A stretch of DNA of 64,000 nt from Tyto alba (lineage: Eukaryota > Chordata > Aves > Strigiformes > Tytonidae), in assembly GCF_018691265.1 (NCBI RefSeq), contig NW_024881301.1:12041752-12105751 (forward strand), read 5' to 3'. Position 1 is the first letter of the stretch, and every line of letters begins with the position of its first letter. Shown one piece after another: positions 1-15,047 of the stretch. The translations under genes and the position numbers were made by a program. A model generated the notes under the pieces. It had not been told where the DNA came from, searched no databases, and worked only from the letters and a program-made list of their open reading frames with translations.

Positions 1-747
1 TAATGGCTGAAAGGCAGTCCTTCCATGTTGAGTTCCTTGCAGACTGTTAAAAATCATGCTTTCAAGCCCAACCTTCATTATATATCTACGAGTGATTTAT
101 TCTTTCATGGCTTATGTCTATGAATTTGTTCTTAATAAACATACTGTCATGAAAATAGGAAAAAAAAGACACAGGAATTCTAGTGGCTGGTATTGAAGTT
201 GAAAGTATCCTCCTCAGATTATTTTGCAATCATCTCTTTAGAATAGAGGCACTCTTACAAGATAGAATAAAAGAGGGGGAAAAAAACCTTCAAAAATCTT
301 CAAACAGTCTCTCTACTTATTTAAACTGCCATTGCTATTTTTGTAGGAACAGAACACAGACAAATGCTATCACTGTGTTGTGGATGCCTAAGAAAGACTA
401 TAGTGAACTCATTTGTATTGCTTTAGTGTCAGTTAATATTTATTCTAGAAACACAGATTACAGCCTTAATTATCACATTTTTTCTCCCTCTCAGGGTGTG
501 TATAACTGTTGTTGTTAGTACCCACTTCCTCCTGCTCTTCCCAGAGGTTTATCAATAGCTCTTTACCTAAATGTGACATTTTTTGATTGGTAGTCACTCA
601 CTACACTTTGGGATATGTTTTATCCCTTCTTTGTGTGTGCTGAATAGCTTGGTGGGGTGAATTGAATCTTGACATTTTGAAGTGAAATAGGCTTGTTTTC
701 TTTTTCAAATCCCTGAAGTTGTTTAGTGAAATGCTGCAGTCTAGGCG

Positions 748-768
748 TTTTTTTTTTTTTTTTTTTTT
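748..768. repeat. Poly(T) homopolymer (21 T)
   Basis: Uninterrupted run of 21 T in the intron; a simple repeat. Confidence 0.9.
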
Positions 769-880
769 ATTGATATATAAATAGAAAGAAGATTAGTTTT
801 GAAAGCACAATGGCTGCTTACAGACTACAAAACGGTGGAAAGAAGGGATGAGCATACCTTGATGTCAGTAACAGTTTTCT

Positions 881-907
881 GGGGTGGGGGCTGGAGGGGA
901 CAAGGGG
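881..907 (+). promoter_or_regulatory. Intronic G-quadruplex motif
   Basis: Four G-tracts on the + strand: GGGG at 881, GGGGG at 886, GGGG at 896 and GGGG at 904, with loops of 1, 5 and 4 nt. It is followed by further purine-rich sequence to about 935. The + strand is the PTPRM sense strand, so the motif would also be in the pre-mRNA. Confidence 0.5.
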
Positions 908-3900
908 AGAAAGGAGGGAGACGGAGATTCAGAGATGAAAGGAGATGTCTCTCAGCCTAGTATCTGCACTGGTGAAGAGTACTGAATGAAAGAAGGTGTT
1001 GTGGTAAGAAAGGTCAGTCTTCTGTAGTTCACTTAAAACTTGTCTAAAGCTGTATTTGCACCCAATTCAGAACAGTGATTGGATTGGAAGTTCCATATCT
1101 ATACGTCATCTTCAACCAGTTATTCCATGTATGCTGATTTATTCTTTTCAACATTGTTTCATCCTAAATTATTTTCATTCCTTTGAATTCTCTCAGTTCT
1201 TTGTGACCTGTAATGCTCAGGTCTAGTAATGGAGATAGCCACAGTATTTAAAAAGATTATATGAAAACATCAAAAGATATCTAATTTCCAAGGGGGCTTC
1301 TACCTGTATTGCTTGTAACTTCACTACTGCTGCTTTTATGGAGTGGTTTCTCTGTTGTTATTGACCCAAATATTGCCCAGTTAAATGATTACAGTTTATT
1401 GAATTTGCATGTCAATTAGATAAGCATTCTAGCCAAGAGAGTGAAATACGAGTGCTCTCAAATTCTGAGAGTGTTGTAGAATTCAGAAAACTGAGATACA
1501 GTATCCATTAAAAACTGAAACATAATACAGCCCTATATACCAAACCATCACAGTCATAGTCATTTGTCAAGGAAATACATTTTGGTGCTATATGAAACAG
1601 GCAAAATTAAATTTTTCAGCACAACAGGTCTATACTGTTCAATTAGCTTTATCTACCTAATGATTCATCCATCACAGACATATAAAGATTTACACAGTGT
1701 ATACAGAACCTAAACACAGCACACATGAATAGGACTTTACTAGCAAGAGCTTTTTTGCAAATTTTCCAGCTTTCAACTAGCTGCTAGGCACCTTAAAAAA
1801 CTACAAAATCCCAGGAACCATAGAAACACCTAGAGATAAAAGAAAAATGTGTTTGCACTAGAAGAGGCCTCTGATGAAAAACTTTACCTGTGTCACTCTG
1901 TACAGCAAATCTGTCCAATCCAATCAGCACAGCATCAATTCACACCCATCTCAGGATAAATCAGTGAATGGATATACAGTACAACTGCACATTCACAACG
2001 AATCAAGAGGAATTTTTTGTTTACATCTGTACTGACACAAACCAGTTCTGAAAGTGTTAAAATAATACCATGTGTCGATTCTGCCATTCTTTTGAGATGC
2101 AACCAATTAAATCATAGGGCTTCCAATATTCCCAAAGAATAAATAAGTACTTGTGATTTATCTGTTGCAATGATAAATGTCTAAACTAGCCTTGCTGGAA
2201 TGTAAACAACTCCCTTCAGAGCTTTCTGTGCATTTCACACCAAGACTTTAGATTTGTAAATCATCTGCTCTAAAGGGAATACGAGAGGGTGTTTGGAGAG
2301 TTTTGTTAAATTCCTAAAAATTCTAAAAGAATTGATAAGTGGACTGAATGAATAATTCAGTATTGTAAGGAAAGTTCAATAAACTATAGATATTATAAAA
2401 GCAAATTTTCTCATAAAGGATTTGAGGTACAGACTACTGAGATGTGCTGAGCATTTACACACATAGCTCCCACTCACATAGTTACCAATGCAGGATTTTC
2501 ACTCATTATCCCCAAATGTCAATGGCAGAGCAGATTCACAATTTTTTAATAGACTTTTGTGAAGGAGAAAACAATTTACGATACAGTAATGTCCTAGAGC
2601 ACATTTAAGCTTATGAAATTAATTAGTTCACTGGGAAAGATTTTAAAAGGAAGCTCTAAGCATCATCAAATTAAACATATAATGATAAGTCAGTTAACTG
2701 TCTATTTGCATATAATGTGAGTTTATAGTTGGAAAAGGTTGGTTAAGAGGATACACAACAGAAATACAAAAAGTCTTGTTATATTATATTGCCCTGTACC
2801 ATTAGCCTGGTAATGCAGAAAGATACATGTACACTGATGTATATACATATGAAAATAATTTCACACATCAGAAAAAAGACATTTTTAGCTGTGATCTAGA
2901 CTGCCAAAAATGAATGCCACTGTTTATTCAGCTAGCTTTCATATTTAATTGCCTACCTAGTCATCTGTGGACATAATGTTGGCATAGTCTGTATAATATG
3001 TCTCATTTTAGGTGTATAATGAACTTCAGTTTCCTAAGTGGGGTTTATATTAGGTGACATTTTCCTTGTTGAGAAAATTGCACTTCTTTGAGAAGAAGCT
3101 TTATGGCAAAAAATTAGAAATCTAAGTTAGTTTTGTCATTTTCAGGAAAACATTTGCAATGTTTTACACTTAGGAAGCAAGCTGAATGTTTTGGTGGTAA
3201 ATTCACACAGACTAGGCTGAACAGACACTGTCAGTAAGAATTCTATAATTTCCCGAACGCCTGTGATTTCCGTTGGTTGTATGTCAAAAGAGCAGCACAG
3301 GTAGAGTCACTAACTTCTTGCATGCTTCAGGAAATAAAACATGCTTTTGTTGTTGCTTTTTAAATTGGGGGAAAAAAAAAATGTGTTAATTAGAATCCAC
3401 CAGACTCTTCATAAATTTCATCTCAACATTTAGAGTGCAAATGTTGAAACAAACCTTCGACATCATTGAAAGATGGGAGCATTTCAAGCAGAACCTTCAA
3501 ACTGGATGTTTTATTCACAGTTGCCTTTGTCTCTTCTGAAGACCATTCTCAAAGAAGTTAAAGGTCTCTTGATTAGAGCGCATCAATTAGAAGACCATGA
3601 AAATGCCATGGATTTAATAATTGCTGTTACATTGCCACAGCAGTTGTTATATACGTAATTTCTCTCTTAAAAGTAGGGCAAGGGAAAAACACAACTGGTA
3701 AGCGTGTCCGATGTGGTTTTTCTTCTCTTCTTCTCAGGAAGCTACATAAAAGCCCTGACCGAGTAAAACAACCTGTGTTGGTTTCTCTAGCTTGTTGTAG
3801 CATGATCAGAGAGAGGAAGTTTATGGAGAGGGAGGGCCATGCAAAACCCAGGCAAAATAATTGCAGGTGATTTTTGTGATACACATAGCAAACCTCAAAA

Positions 3901-6187
3901 CAGATTTGCCAAAGCCCCTAATGAGAACATTGGTAGTCTTCATATTTAAGTCTGCTAGACTGACCCTGGGGCAGATTCAGATGTCAAACAACAAAAGCAG
4001 CTCTGAATAGTTTACAGACAACCTAGTGATCTCCATGTCTACCACAGATATAAAGCAGATTTTTCAAGCCCCTGACACTTAGGGACTTCATTTTCGACAC
4101 AAGTAAGAAAACTGTGAACATTCCCGGTATGCTTATTAGCTTTTCAAATGAAGGTCTGGCTTTCCCATTTTCCCCTGTCTATGGAAAATTTGGTGCCACG
4201 ATGATGGAATGGATTTTATGTCATTCTAGACCTCCCAAGGGAAGAAGTCTCTGGCCCTTCTTGCTACGGTAATGCTGAGCCAGTGGAGCACACTGATTAC
4301 ATGTGAGGGCTACTAACATGTGCTTGTGCCCCTTCGATTTTCCTTGAAGGCCATCTTGGCTTTCCATTTACCTGTAAGAGGAAAAGGTAACAGTGTCAAG
4401 TCAGGCATTGCTACTTAGAATTCAGAAAGAAATATATTCTCCTGTCGTGCAAGTTTCTCTCTTAATTTGCTCTTACGAAATCCAGCCCTTGTTGTTAGAC
4501 CAGTTCAGAAACACAACAGGCTTTCAGCCAGCTTCTTAAGAGTCTTCAGTGCAATCAACATCATAAAAATGTGGATGAATTCAAGCTAGGATAAAGTAGT
4601 GAAAGAATTCAACCTACAAAGGGCAAATGTGCATTAGAGTTGTTCAAATCTAAACTGTTCTTAATTTGGTCAGTCTTCATCTGGAAAAGAATATTGAAGG
4701 GGGAGAGAAATTTCAGAGTGAGGCATAGAAAAATGTACATGAACAGGCACTGAAAGGCTGTGCATTGGCCTTTTCAGGAAAAATATAAAAATAGGCACAG
4801 TAAAAGTAAACAAATCAATAAACTGTAGATCATAATAGGAATTTTTATTCTCCATAAATCAGCTATTACAAGCATAATGGGAACAGGTTTTTAAATTAAC
4901 TTGCATTTAAAGTAGAAGAGAAAACTTTAATATAATGCATAATTAGAGTATGAAACTGATTGTCACCAGGTGCTGCTAGGGCTAAGATTATAGTAATATT
5001 CAAAGGTGAACTGGACATCTCTGTGGATTTGAAGAGTATGGAGAGGTAAAATTGTTAAAATTCAGGTGTAAATACTGACAAAAAGCATTTTGGAAGGCAT
5101 GTAAAACTTGCTATTTCAAAACTTAGAGCAATCTCTTGCCATTAAGGGCTTGGAAACAGTTTTTTTTTTTCACATCTGCATTTTATGGTATCTCCTATAC
5201 TTTCCATAAAACATCCAGAACTTCACAGAAACAGGATATAAGACTACTTGGGCTCAGGTCTAATCCAATATGGCAATTCTTACATTATGATTAATGAGGT
5301 TCCCTTTATCAACAGCTGTGATTCTGACCTTTGTGGCTCTGCTGCTTATCTCCTGATTTATACATTTTCATAACCTGCATCTCATTTTGAATAAAATAAA
5401 AATCTAAATAACGTTCATCCAGTTGCTATAACCTTTTCAAATATTTGCTCTTACCAGGGACATTCAAATCATTTGTTCACAGAATCTCAGATTGTACATC
5501 AACAGCACTCTTAAAGTATAATAGTGCTATTAAGATTTTTTTATATGCAGACATTTATTATGAAAGAGAAAATATCCTCTGACATTTAGGAGAGAAATAA
5601 TGTGCTTACACTAACCTCCCTGCATCTAAAACTTGAATTCCTGCTTTGGAGACCCAGTTTTAGAAATGTGCATCTCTCTTATTTAGCATTGTGTCAGGGA
5701 TAGATATATTCAGTGATTCCTTTCCTGGTTTGTGATGCTGGTGTGATTCAGGACATGTTAGCTTGATGTGTTATAAAATGAGCCAGTTTATCTTTAGTTT
5801 AGCCTGTGATCAGTGGGGAGAGTGCTTTTCCTTGGGGAGCTGAATGCAAAATAACTGAAGCAGATTGAAGTTGTCAGTGACTAATGAAGTCTTGTGAAGG
5901 AGTCAGGAGTCAGTGGGTTACTACATAGGATGGATTGAGAAGAGAGTAACAGCAGCCTCTTTGTAGAGTTTATGCTGGGGGTTTTTTTGGTGCTTCTGTG
6001 AAGAAAAACTCAAAAAAAAAAAAAAGAAAAATTCTTGATGTATGTCCCTGAAACACACACATTCTCACACACATTTGTTACAGTGGAGATAATTCTAGGC
6101 TTCCATGTTTAATGAGCCAGCATGGTTGCCTAAAGGTGTTCTACATGTTAATAATTTTAATCAGTCACACAGAATTTATGGAGCTAG

Positions 6188-6203
6188 AATTCCAATTGGA
6201 ATT
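6188..6203. repeat. 16-bp perfect palindrome
   Basis: AATTCCAATTGGAATT reads identically on both strands. It borders the GC-richer patch that follows. One such palindrome is roughly what chance would give in a window this size. Confidence 0.5.
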
Positions 6204-9200
6204 AGCATGAGTTAAAACCGCAGTCATTTATTTCTCTGAGAGCTCCCCCTACTTTGCCAGTTTGATAATATGCCCTGTTGTCACAGAATCTGGCACCATA
6301 AATCAGTTGTAACGCAGACGCCACCAAGCAGCCTGCTGTGGGACTTTTACACAGAGCATAACTACTGTGAGTAGAAAGCACTGCAGTTGTTTTTGCATTT
6401 GCTATACGCGTAAAATCTGTGGGCATGGAGCAAAGGTCGAAGGAGCATGAGGGGGAGGAGTATGCCAGCCTGGCCTGGAAGGGACAGGGAAGGGGGCAGA
6501 GGCAATGATGCCAGCCAAGCCCCTGCCTCCAGCCTGACGGCTGACTCGGGGCAGGAATCACTGCAACCTGCTTCTGCTTTAAGCCCGTGATTAAATGATT
6601 TGCATGGCTGCCTAACCTCAGCTCGGTGCAAAGCAGGATGAAGGAGGTCAAGCAGAGAGAAGGGAAACGTGCCCTCCTTATGCAATCGGTGGAGAGTTTA
6701 GCTGGGCTTTGTGCTACAGGTAGCACTGCCACAAAGTTGCAGCCCCGACTGCAATTATGGAAGTTTTTCAGCAACGATTCAGTAATTCAGAAAGCTGCTG
6801 TGGTGTTACGGTATTTTTGTTACTGAAGTATTTGTTTATTGAAGCCTTTTGTGAAACAAAGTGTTTAAGACTTGTCTTTTTTAAGACTTTTTATCATTCA
6901 GACTCACAATAATCTGGGGATTTTGACTGAAACATTGTGAAGCAAACTGATTCAAGCTCTCTGCAGTCTGTCCCAGCCTGTGCACACAGAGAGCAACAAG
7001 ATTTGTGTTTTCCACCTCATTAAACTGACAGCAGAAATTAGTTTGTGATATTAAAAGCTAAAAAGTTAAATTACAGCTACACATGTCCTTTATGCAGCGG
7101 GGTGTATGAAAGATGTTTGATTTTAATGTTTGCTATAATGGAGAATTTAAATTGCAATGTTTGTCAAATCTCTAATCTTTGTTTCAGAGTGGAATATTAA
7201 TTACGCTTTTAACTATGAGAGGTAAATAAAATGAGCATCCACTGCCTGCCTAAGGGTAAACTGCAGATTACTGACAACGTGACGTGGCTTACTAAATGTC
7301 AGTTTTGTCAAACAAATTTAGAGGAACAGTTAAACTATTAGCTTCCTGTTGTTACAGGGGGTTTTTTGCGGTGAATGACTGTTCCTAGCAGCAGGGGCAC
7401 TGTACCATATGGAACACTAACAGAGCTAAATTGAATAAGCGAGATGAATGAGGAGATAGCACTACAGACGCACTCAATTAGTTTATAACTGTCTATTAAC
7501 TTCTGTTGGTGGTTTTGAATAAACAATAGATTAACCATTACATCCCTTTTTCTTTCTGAAATCAGTAGAAAGACCGTGTGATGATGGCACACAGTGAAGA
7601 AACTTCACAGTTTCTTCATTTTGTTTTTACCTCCTGTATCTTAATGACTCAACTTCTGTGGTGTTAGCAGTACCTGCAAGTAATAAAATGCATTATTTCC
7701 AAGAAGCAGATCAAAATATTTCAGATATGGTTATGGATGCAAAATGGTTCTTTGAATACAATTACCAGGAGTTACTCTGACCATTTCTGGTTTAGTAGCA
7801 GGGAAGCACTAGTATGGCAAGTTCACCTAAGCCAGTCATGGTGATTTATTTGGCAATTAAAGGAAAAATGTTGTGACCAGTGCCGAAATAAAAATACAGT
7901 TAATATGTCTGCCTATCTCTCTGTGCCCTAAACCACTTTTAGTCCCAAACTACTTTTAGCAGTTAAGAGCTGATGCATTAGTGTGCCCCCGACTAGGAAA
8001 ACTTAAAACACGTTTGATTTTGTGTACCAGATTATGTCCTACTAAAGTCATTAGGGTCAGATTATTTCCATGTAATTTAAATCCTAAGTAAATATACATA
8101 ATACAAGTTATTACTATGACTGGCTTCCATTTCAAGCCTGGAGGGAGATGAGGACTTCCAGAGGGCACTGAGCTTACCTCATATTCTATTGTGATATTTT
8201 TGCATGTTTTTATTTAATTTAAAATTTCTAGTAAAAAAAAATATCTAAAAACCTCACTCATGCTATTCCATATCACACTTTCACATTAGGTGTTCAAACA
8301 CCCAATCAGTGAAGGTCTCACCACTGCTGAACCTGAAATCCAAAACACCAGACGTAAAAAGTGGGCAAGATAAGTTAAGAGAGGGGCATTAGACAGAGGG
8401 GATAAAATCATAAATAAAACAAGACACAGTTCCCAGTCTGTCAGTGAGAGTGGTCCATAACTGCCATAAGCCTTATCACTATCTGATTGCTTTATATAAT
8501 AGCATTCATCCTCCTGAAATCCTTGCATCTGTTGTCCAAATGCATTAGTCGTCTCTATCTTCTGTGTAAAAAGTAACACAGCTGTCAACCTATTGCTAAC
8601 TTCCTTCCAAGGTCCATTTTACTGATGGGTGAAATGGTTTCTGTCTGTCCCCTTACCATACATATTTCACAGGGAGTGATGTAGGTTTTAATTAGGAAAA
8701 TTCCATTAAATATTTAAAACTCTTCAGGTGAAGGGAGCGATAATAATAAAGTGGAAAAATAGCATGAGTGTCTTATATTGTGTAGGAATGCAGACTTCAT
8801 AGATCACTGTAGTGAAAAAAAAAGAAAGAAGTGGCAGAGACAAACTCAGGCTGGGACTGCAGAGGGGAGATAAAATGTCCTTATCAGATGCAGGCCACAA
8901 TATTAATACATTCCTATCCATATTATATTTCGGTATGTAAAAAAGATATACCAAACTATGCAAATATTTCTCTATGCTTCTGGCAGAGTAAACCATTCTG
9001 TTTGTTTCACCTGCCAGTGACAGTAATTGAGAAACTTTACCTAATTTCAGAAATCAGCTGTCATTGTAGAGGAAATATTGTTCTACTGCCATCTGAAATT
9101 ATATCCAAACTTAGGTCCAAGCGTCTGAACTAGGTGTCCACATATCTTCTTCAGCCTGCCTTTCCAAGTCTGGATTTTGGGAAAACTTGTTTATCCAGCT

Positions 9201-12200
9201 TCTTCTTACCGTAACTTCTCATCTAAATTCAACCACAGTCTCCTCACCTGTAACTCACCTATGTCAAAATAGTATTGGAATGTCCATTACCCACTCTTTT
9301 TAGTTACAGTTATTTATATTGTTACAGTGTTTTGAGGGAAGATGCTATTTAAATAGTGAACATGCATCACTAATGAATCGCACTGGTGTCCACTCATCTG
9401 TTTTCAGGTTACTTGCTTCCTTGCTGTTGAAGAAACTAGCTCAATACTATTTTTTATCAAATGTTTGTAAGCTTAAAGGTTACTAGTGACTGTTAAAAAC
9501 TACTCCCCGATGGAGGGCAGTGTCATTGCATGCAGAGACTTGCAGTTCAGTATAAAGCTCTTGTAAGTACCCATGGTGCAGCACTTAGATCATCTTTTCA
9601 TTAAGAAGATTCCATTACTAAGTGCCATACATACTAGGGATCCCATTTCTACGTTTGGTCTCGCACAACTAAAAGTTAGCAAAGGGAATCCCCTTAGCTC
9701 CTTGAAAGAGGCAGTACTCCTTTCTCCAAGGACAGAAGTGGAATGCATCATTTCAAAGTCCTCATTCACTTAACTCTCCACTGAAGTCAGCTGTAAGGAG
9801 TCTTGTGATTTCCTTTGAGAGATACACCTTTTTAACAAGTTGTATAGATAGGCTAGGAAATGTCAGTCTAGTCAAAACGTTTGTTTGACATATGATCTTA
9901 AAATTGTTATAATTTGAATCAAACAGTATGTTAAAGAGAAATTGCCATGTTCTGATTTATGAATGTGATGTATTTGTAGTTGTGCATTCATATTTCTTTA
10001 GCTTTAGAAAACAATCACAACACCATAGATATTTTCAGGTGCTTTTGTATAGGTAAATAGCCATAATGATTATATTACGGATTACTTACCCTAATTCAGT
10101 AGAAAATATACCAACATTTGTGCCAAAACATTAAAAGAACCTGTTCCACAGTAAATATTGTACTGTTTTAGAAGCATTCCTACTCACTGCATCTTTTTTT
10201 TAAGTGCAGAAAAATATTTCAGCAGTTTCTCTAGGAGAATAAAATATCCACATATTCTCAAATGTTACTGACTGATAGTGATGTCATGCAAGTTAATATC
10301 CTGCTAACCTCTCCCTCTAATTTCTGTTAATTGCACTTCTACCCAGACCTGACTCCTGACCTAACCTGCAGTTTGTTACAGGCATTACGACACTCCCTCT
10401 CAAGTGCTATCTCCCAAATCATGCAGAACTTTAACAAAGAATTCTGTGATAGCTATATTATTCAATAAATTCATAGAAAGGATATTATTAACCATTAAAT
10501 TCTTCAGGCATGCAGAATCTTTTTTATGGATCTCCCTTAAGTTTTGCTACAGAGGTACTGCTTTGTTCGTTATCAAATTCTGTTGTTTATTTGGTTTGTT
10601 TCTTTTTTTTTTTTTGATAAAGAGCAGTTTTCCTTGTAGCTGTCACGGTTTACATCCTTTCTCTGTAAATAATGAGTTGGAGAGTTAATTTTAGCACTAA
10701 CACTTTATATCTTAGAAACTTCATCATTATTTGTTATTATTAGAGGACTGCAAAGGAATAATTTCTTATTTTCAACACAAAAGCCTACTACTTTTTCTGG
10801 CTTCATTGCTGCCTCTCTGCAACACTTCAGACAGGTCTGTGTATCTCTGTAAAACTCAGTACGCTTACTGTATTACATCGCTACTGTAAACTGTAAAATT
10901 CCAATATATTTTAAGTACTGGGCTGTGTATTGTAAGAACAGCAGCTATCATTACTGTTAAAATTGCAAATTCCAACTGACTGTTATTTTTAATGATGTAG
11001 TAGTATTTTAGTTGTTTGGGGTTGTTGCATTCTGAAGAACAACACGGTGCCTAGCAACTCATGTTCATGCATATAGTATTCTTGCAAAGGATTATTTCGT
11101 CAGGGGAAGGACTATGACATTATTTATAGATTTTATTCTGTTGCTCAAAAGGAATTTTACCATGCAAGCTCTATTCAGAAGTTTCATATTTTTTCTTTTC
11201 CAAGGATAAAAGTTGTCTTTCTCTCTTTAAAAGTGTATTTTCACAGAATTTAGAATTAGATGTGAGAAAAAGTAAAAGGCATTAATTTTCTCTTTGTGTT
11301 ACTGTGACAGAGGTGTAGACTTAAATGTGGCGTGGTTACATGCAAAAAATTTGATTCCTCGGTTTTCGGATTATACTGCTTGTGGGTGGCAAAGCTCTGA
11401 GTGAAAATCCCATATTATATGCAATCATTAATTAACATTCTTCTCAAATGTTAAAGTTATTGTGGCTCTAACACTGTTTTTTTTCCAGATGAAACTATAT
11501 TAGAAAGATTTAGAGAAGGTTTCCTTGGCACCTTTCTTACATCTTTTAATTAAGAAAGTCTTTAATGTTAATAGGTTCAAGTTTGCTAAATTAGAAATGA
11601 GGGGATCTAAATACATTTATTTTAAGTTTTCCTACCTAAACCCACTATGGTATGCAGCTGTATCAGCTGCCCTTTCCACAGCTGTACAAAGAGCTCTTAA
11701 AGTGGATTAATCAACATTCCTTGCCACACAAGCCTCATACTATCATCTTCATTATGAGCCACTGAATATAGGACATAAGACCCCAACACACATATCTGCT
11801 AATAGAGAAGTAGGGGCTGGACAGCTTCATTAGCTGTTTATAAAAGGACAGATGACAGTTTCTCTCAGAAGCCCCATTCCTCTGCGTGGGATAAGATTGG
11901 ATTGAGCGTGCAGCTGCATCCTAGACTGACCAAATAGTACCAGCCTCACGATGTCTCAGCTGGACCGCTTCCTCCTGTAGTCACAGCTTTGGATTACCAG
12001 CACTCCATCTGCCACCATGCTTCCACTGCCAATTAGATGATACTCCCATGGCTTTGGAGAGAACTTGAATGGTTTACAAGCTACGCGCTGCTAAAGAACC
12101 ACTGCTTAGTGCCTGCCTTCCCTCAGTGAGCACAGAGCGCTATTAAATTAGTGCACTTCCAAGAACACTATGCTCCGGGTATATCTTCATGCATCCCACT

Positions 12201-15047
12201 AGTTGTTCTACCCACCTCAAGGGGATAGCCCAAGTTCAGCAGCAACTTAGGAAAAAAATAGTTTCTTTTTTACATGACTGAGTATTGCCTATTCTGAGCT
12301 TTTAGTCAGTGACTTTTGTTGAGACAGATTTCCTCCTGTGGAAGAGAAGGAAGATAGAGTCCTCTAAAAGGCTGATTAAAACCCTATGTGATTGGGTATT
12401 TTGAACTGCCAGGATGTATTGAATATTACAAAAGTCTTGAAGGAGGGAATTGCTTGAAAAAGTGAAAGGTACATGATGTAGATGGAGTGTAGGTAGTGCA
12501 GAAAAACCATATGCAAGTTTGTAAGTGCTCAGTACCAGCACTAGCAGTTATGTTGTCCAGGCTGCTGCCTGTATTGGGTTACAAAAAGGCAAAAAATTAT
12601 CTGTTTAAGTGAGCAAGTGTAGGGCTGCAATTCAAAAGCCAGCATGAGCAAGGAAGGCTGTCTTGCATAGAAGGCAATATACCCAGGAACTGAAGAAGTA
12701 AGTACCTCCCACTGCAGGACGTACCGCAGGAGCTAGGTCAGGGTGTTTATCTGTCTACCAGAACATCTGCACCAATCCAATGGAATTTTTCATTGGCGAA
12801 AAACCTTTGGCTGTTTTGTATTCTGTTTGTGTGGAGCAGCAAGCCAGTGAATGAGTCATATTAGATTAAGCCTATTAAAACATTTGGTTTTTGTTCTGCA
12901 CTACACTGCTACATATATTTAGTTCTGTATTTACATATATACATGCATGTGTATATTCTATACAATACATATATTATATTTACATATATTTAAATAGAAA
13001 ATATGCTAAAGATAATTCCTTTAAGGAATGTTTTGGAGAACTTTAAACAATTTATTTGGACTGTATTTCATGTCCTTATATTGATAAAACCAAGTGACTT
13101 AGTTCCTGTCCAGTTGGAGAGAAATCTATGCAGAAACATAAATATCTTGAGGCAAAAGTATTTTCTATATTTAAAACTGTTACAGTTACTATTGCTTTCT
13201 ATTAACTTGAGCCTGTGCAAGTCTAGAAGTAACTTATTAGACTCTGTAGAAATCTGGGAACTTGCTTCCACTGCTGGGACTTGCAGGACAAACTTTCTAA
13301 CCCAGTAGTAAAAGTATCAAGTTATTTCATGTAGAAAACACCTGCCCCATACCCAGATCAGCCTCAGGTAGTGATGTGCTGTGGTCTTAGGGATTTTCTG
13401 TTTATGGAAGGAACTGCTTATGTGGCAGATTTTTTCTTCTAAAGAAGGACATTTGCTTTGCCATGCTTAAGGAGTTTAGAATGTCATAGCAAATCTCAAA
13501 GAGAGAGGCTAGTGGACAGAGAGGATGATGAAACTACAACGTAATAGATACATCTGCCATACAGCTCTGTAATTCCTCATGCTGAGAACACGTCTGAAAA
13601 TGTGGTGAAAATTTGGTGTGGGGAAGATCATCCCAGAACAAATTTGCATCAGTTTAACACTGCCTCTTGTCTCAGTTTGTGAAAGCAGAAGGATTCTGGG
13701 CACCTACAGTGCACATCACCCCTGGGAGTTTGAGGCTCTATTTAAAACTGACAGCTACGGGATAAGAACTTGTTTTCTTTCATCATTAGCCAACCTTTTC
13801 TAAAATGATAATTAGTTTCAGGAAGAGAATTTCAAAATCTGTCATGAATGTGTTTCTGTGAAAAGCTTTCATGTTCATGTTGTCTGGCACTATACATCAC
13901 ACAGATACCTCCTCCTGAATAGCCCCCAGTGTCTGTTTAGTTCTTTATTCAGATCATATGATAATATGGTGGGGGAAAACAAGAAAAAGAGACAAAGGAG
14001 AAGACTTGCAATGTCAAATGCAAAATATGTCTTTTAAACAATATAAATATGGTATTCTTGTACCATGTGCAGATTCTTTAATACCCAACTACACAATACT
14101 ATGAAAGAAATACATCTCTCTGTGAGCCCAATACGACATACACATCTTTCATTCAGCTAAATTGTTTCTTTTAAGTTTTATCTCTTAAAACAAAATTAGA
14201 TATGTATATTCATTTGCATACAAAAGAACCTAGGTATTCTTGTTAACTATAGATAAGTAAAATGGTATATATATGCTAACAAAAGAGAAAGTCCAGGTTC
14301 TGTGTAAATTTTCATTTACTGTTGTTCTGAACAGAGTTAGCTGTTAGCTAAGAAAATTAAATTTCTTTTTGTGGGAAAAAAAAAGTATCCTCAGGCATAA
14401 GGAAAGGTCAGGTGTGGAATTTTCCCATGACCATACATTTCAGAAGCGGATCTCTTTAGAAACTTCAGATACTTCATTTCAATTAAGTTGAAATAGTGTA
14501 ATACAAAGCATGTAAAGTAGTGTAATGTCATTTTACATTTATGTACAATTAATGTAGCAGAAATTAATACAAATCAAAGACAATGGAAAATGGAACAGTT
14601 AATCTTCATTAAAATGAGAACATGTATATTATTAATACCATATTAGAAAAAATATAATTTACCTTTTTTCATGGAAAATTATCACATTCTCATTATGTAG
14701 TTCAATGTGAATATAACTAACTGTCTAATGAAAAAGCTTTATTGATAAAAATATTTACATAAGCTTTGCTCCTTAAATTAGAAAGGTGATTTAGTACATG
14801 CAGCAGAAAAAAACAATGATAAAAAAATGAAATAACTAAAAAGAATATATATCTATCATAATGTTTAATTCTTTGACTGTATGTAATTTTGCTCATATTA
14901 TCCTATATTGGTTCTGACTGTGCATCTCATGTGTAGCACTATCCCAAAGGAGGGGCACAGTTGAGGATTGTGTTCAAATCTGTAATCCTTTAAATTCCCA
15001 TTGCTTCCTTTTATTAAGAAGGCCCTATTACCAGAACATTTAATGGG

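Larger units (their letters stand above)
1..15047 (+). other. PTPRM: PTPRM intron, left part: mostly unique sequence
   Basis: Upstream intronic sequence with no convincing exon. It holds a T21 run, a G-quadruplex motif near 881, a short A-run at 6012-6025, a GC-richer patch at about 6200-6800, an AT-rich stretch at about 12900-13000, and otherwise ordinary AT-rich DNA. I looked for a transmembrane exon followed by a basic stop and a GT donor and did not find one. Assigning this to PTPRM rather than flanking DNA follows from the exon at 24769 being internal. Confidence 0.75.

Noticed and set aside
3473..3658. 61-codon plus-strand ORF as a possible missed exon
   Set aside because: No hydrophobic helix, no similarity to PTPRM, no matching splice sites.
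6202..6774. 190-codon open stretch on the minus strand
   Set aside because: No domain, low-complexity Leu/Ser/Pro composition, overlapping open frames in the same GC-richer patch, and no splice or promoter context. Judged chance.
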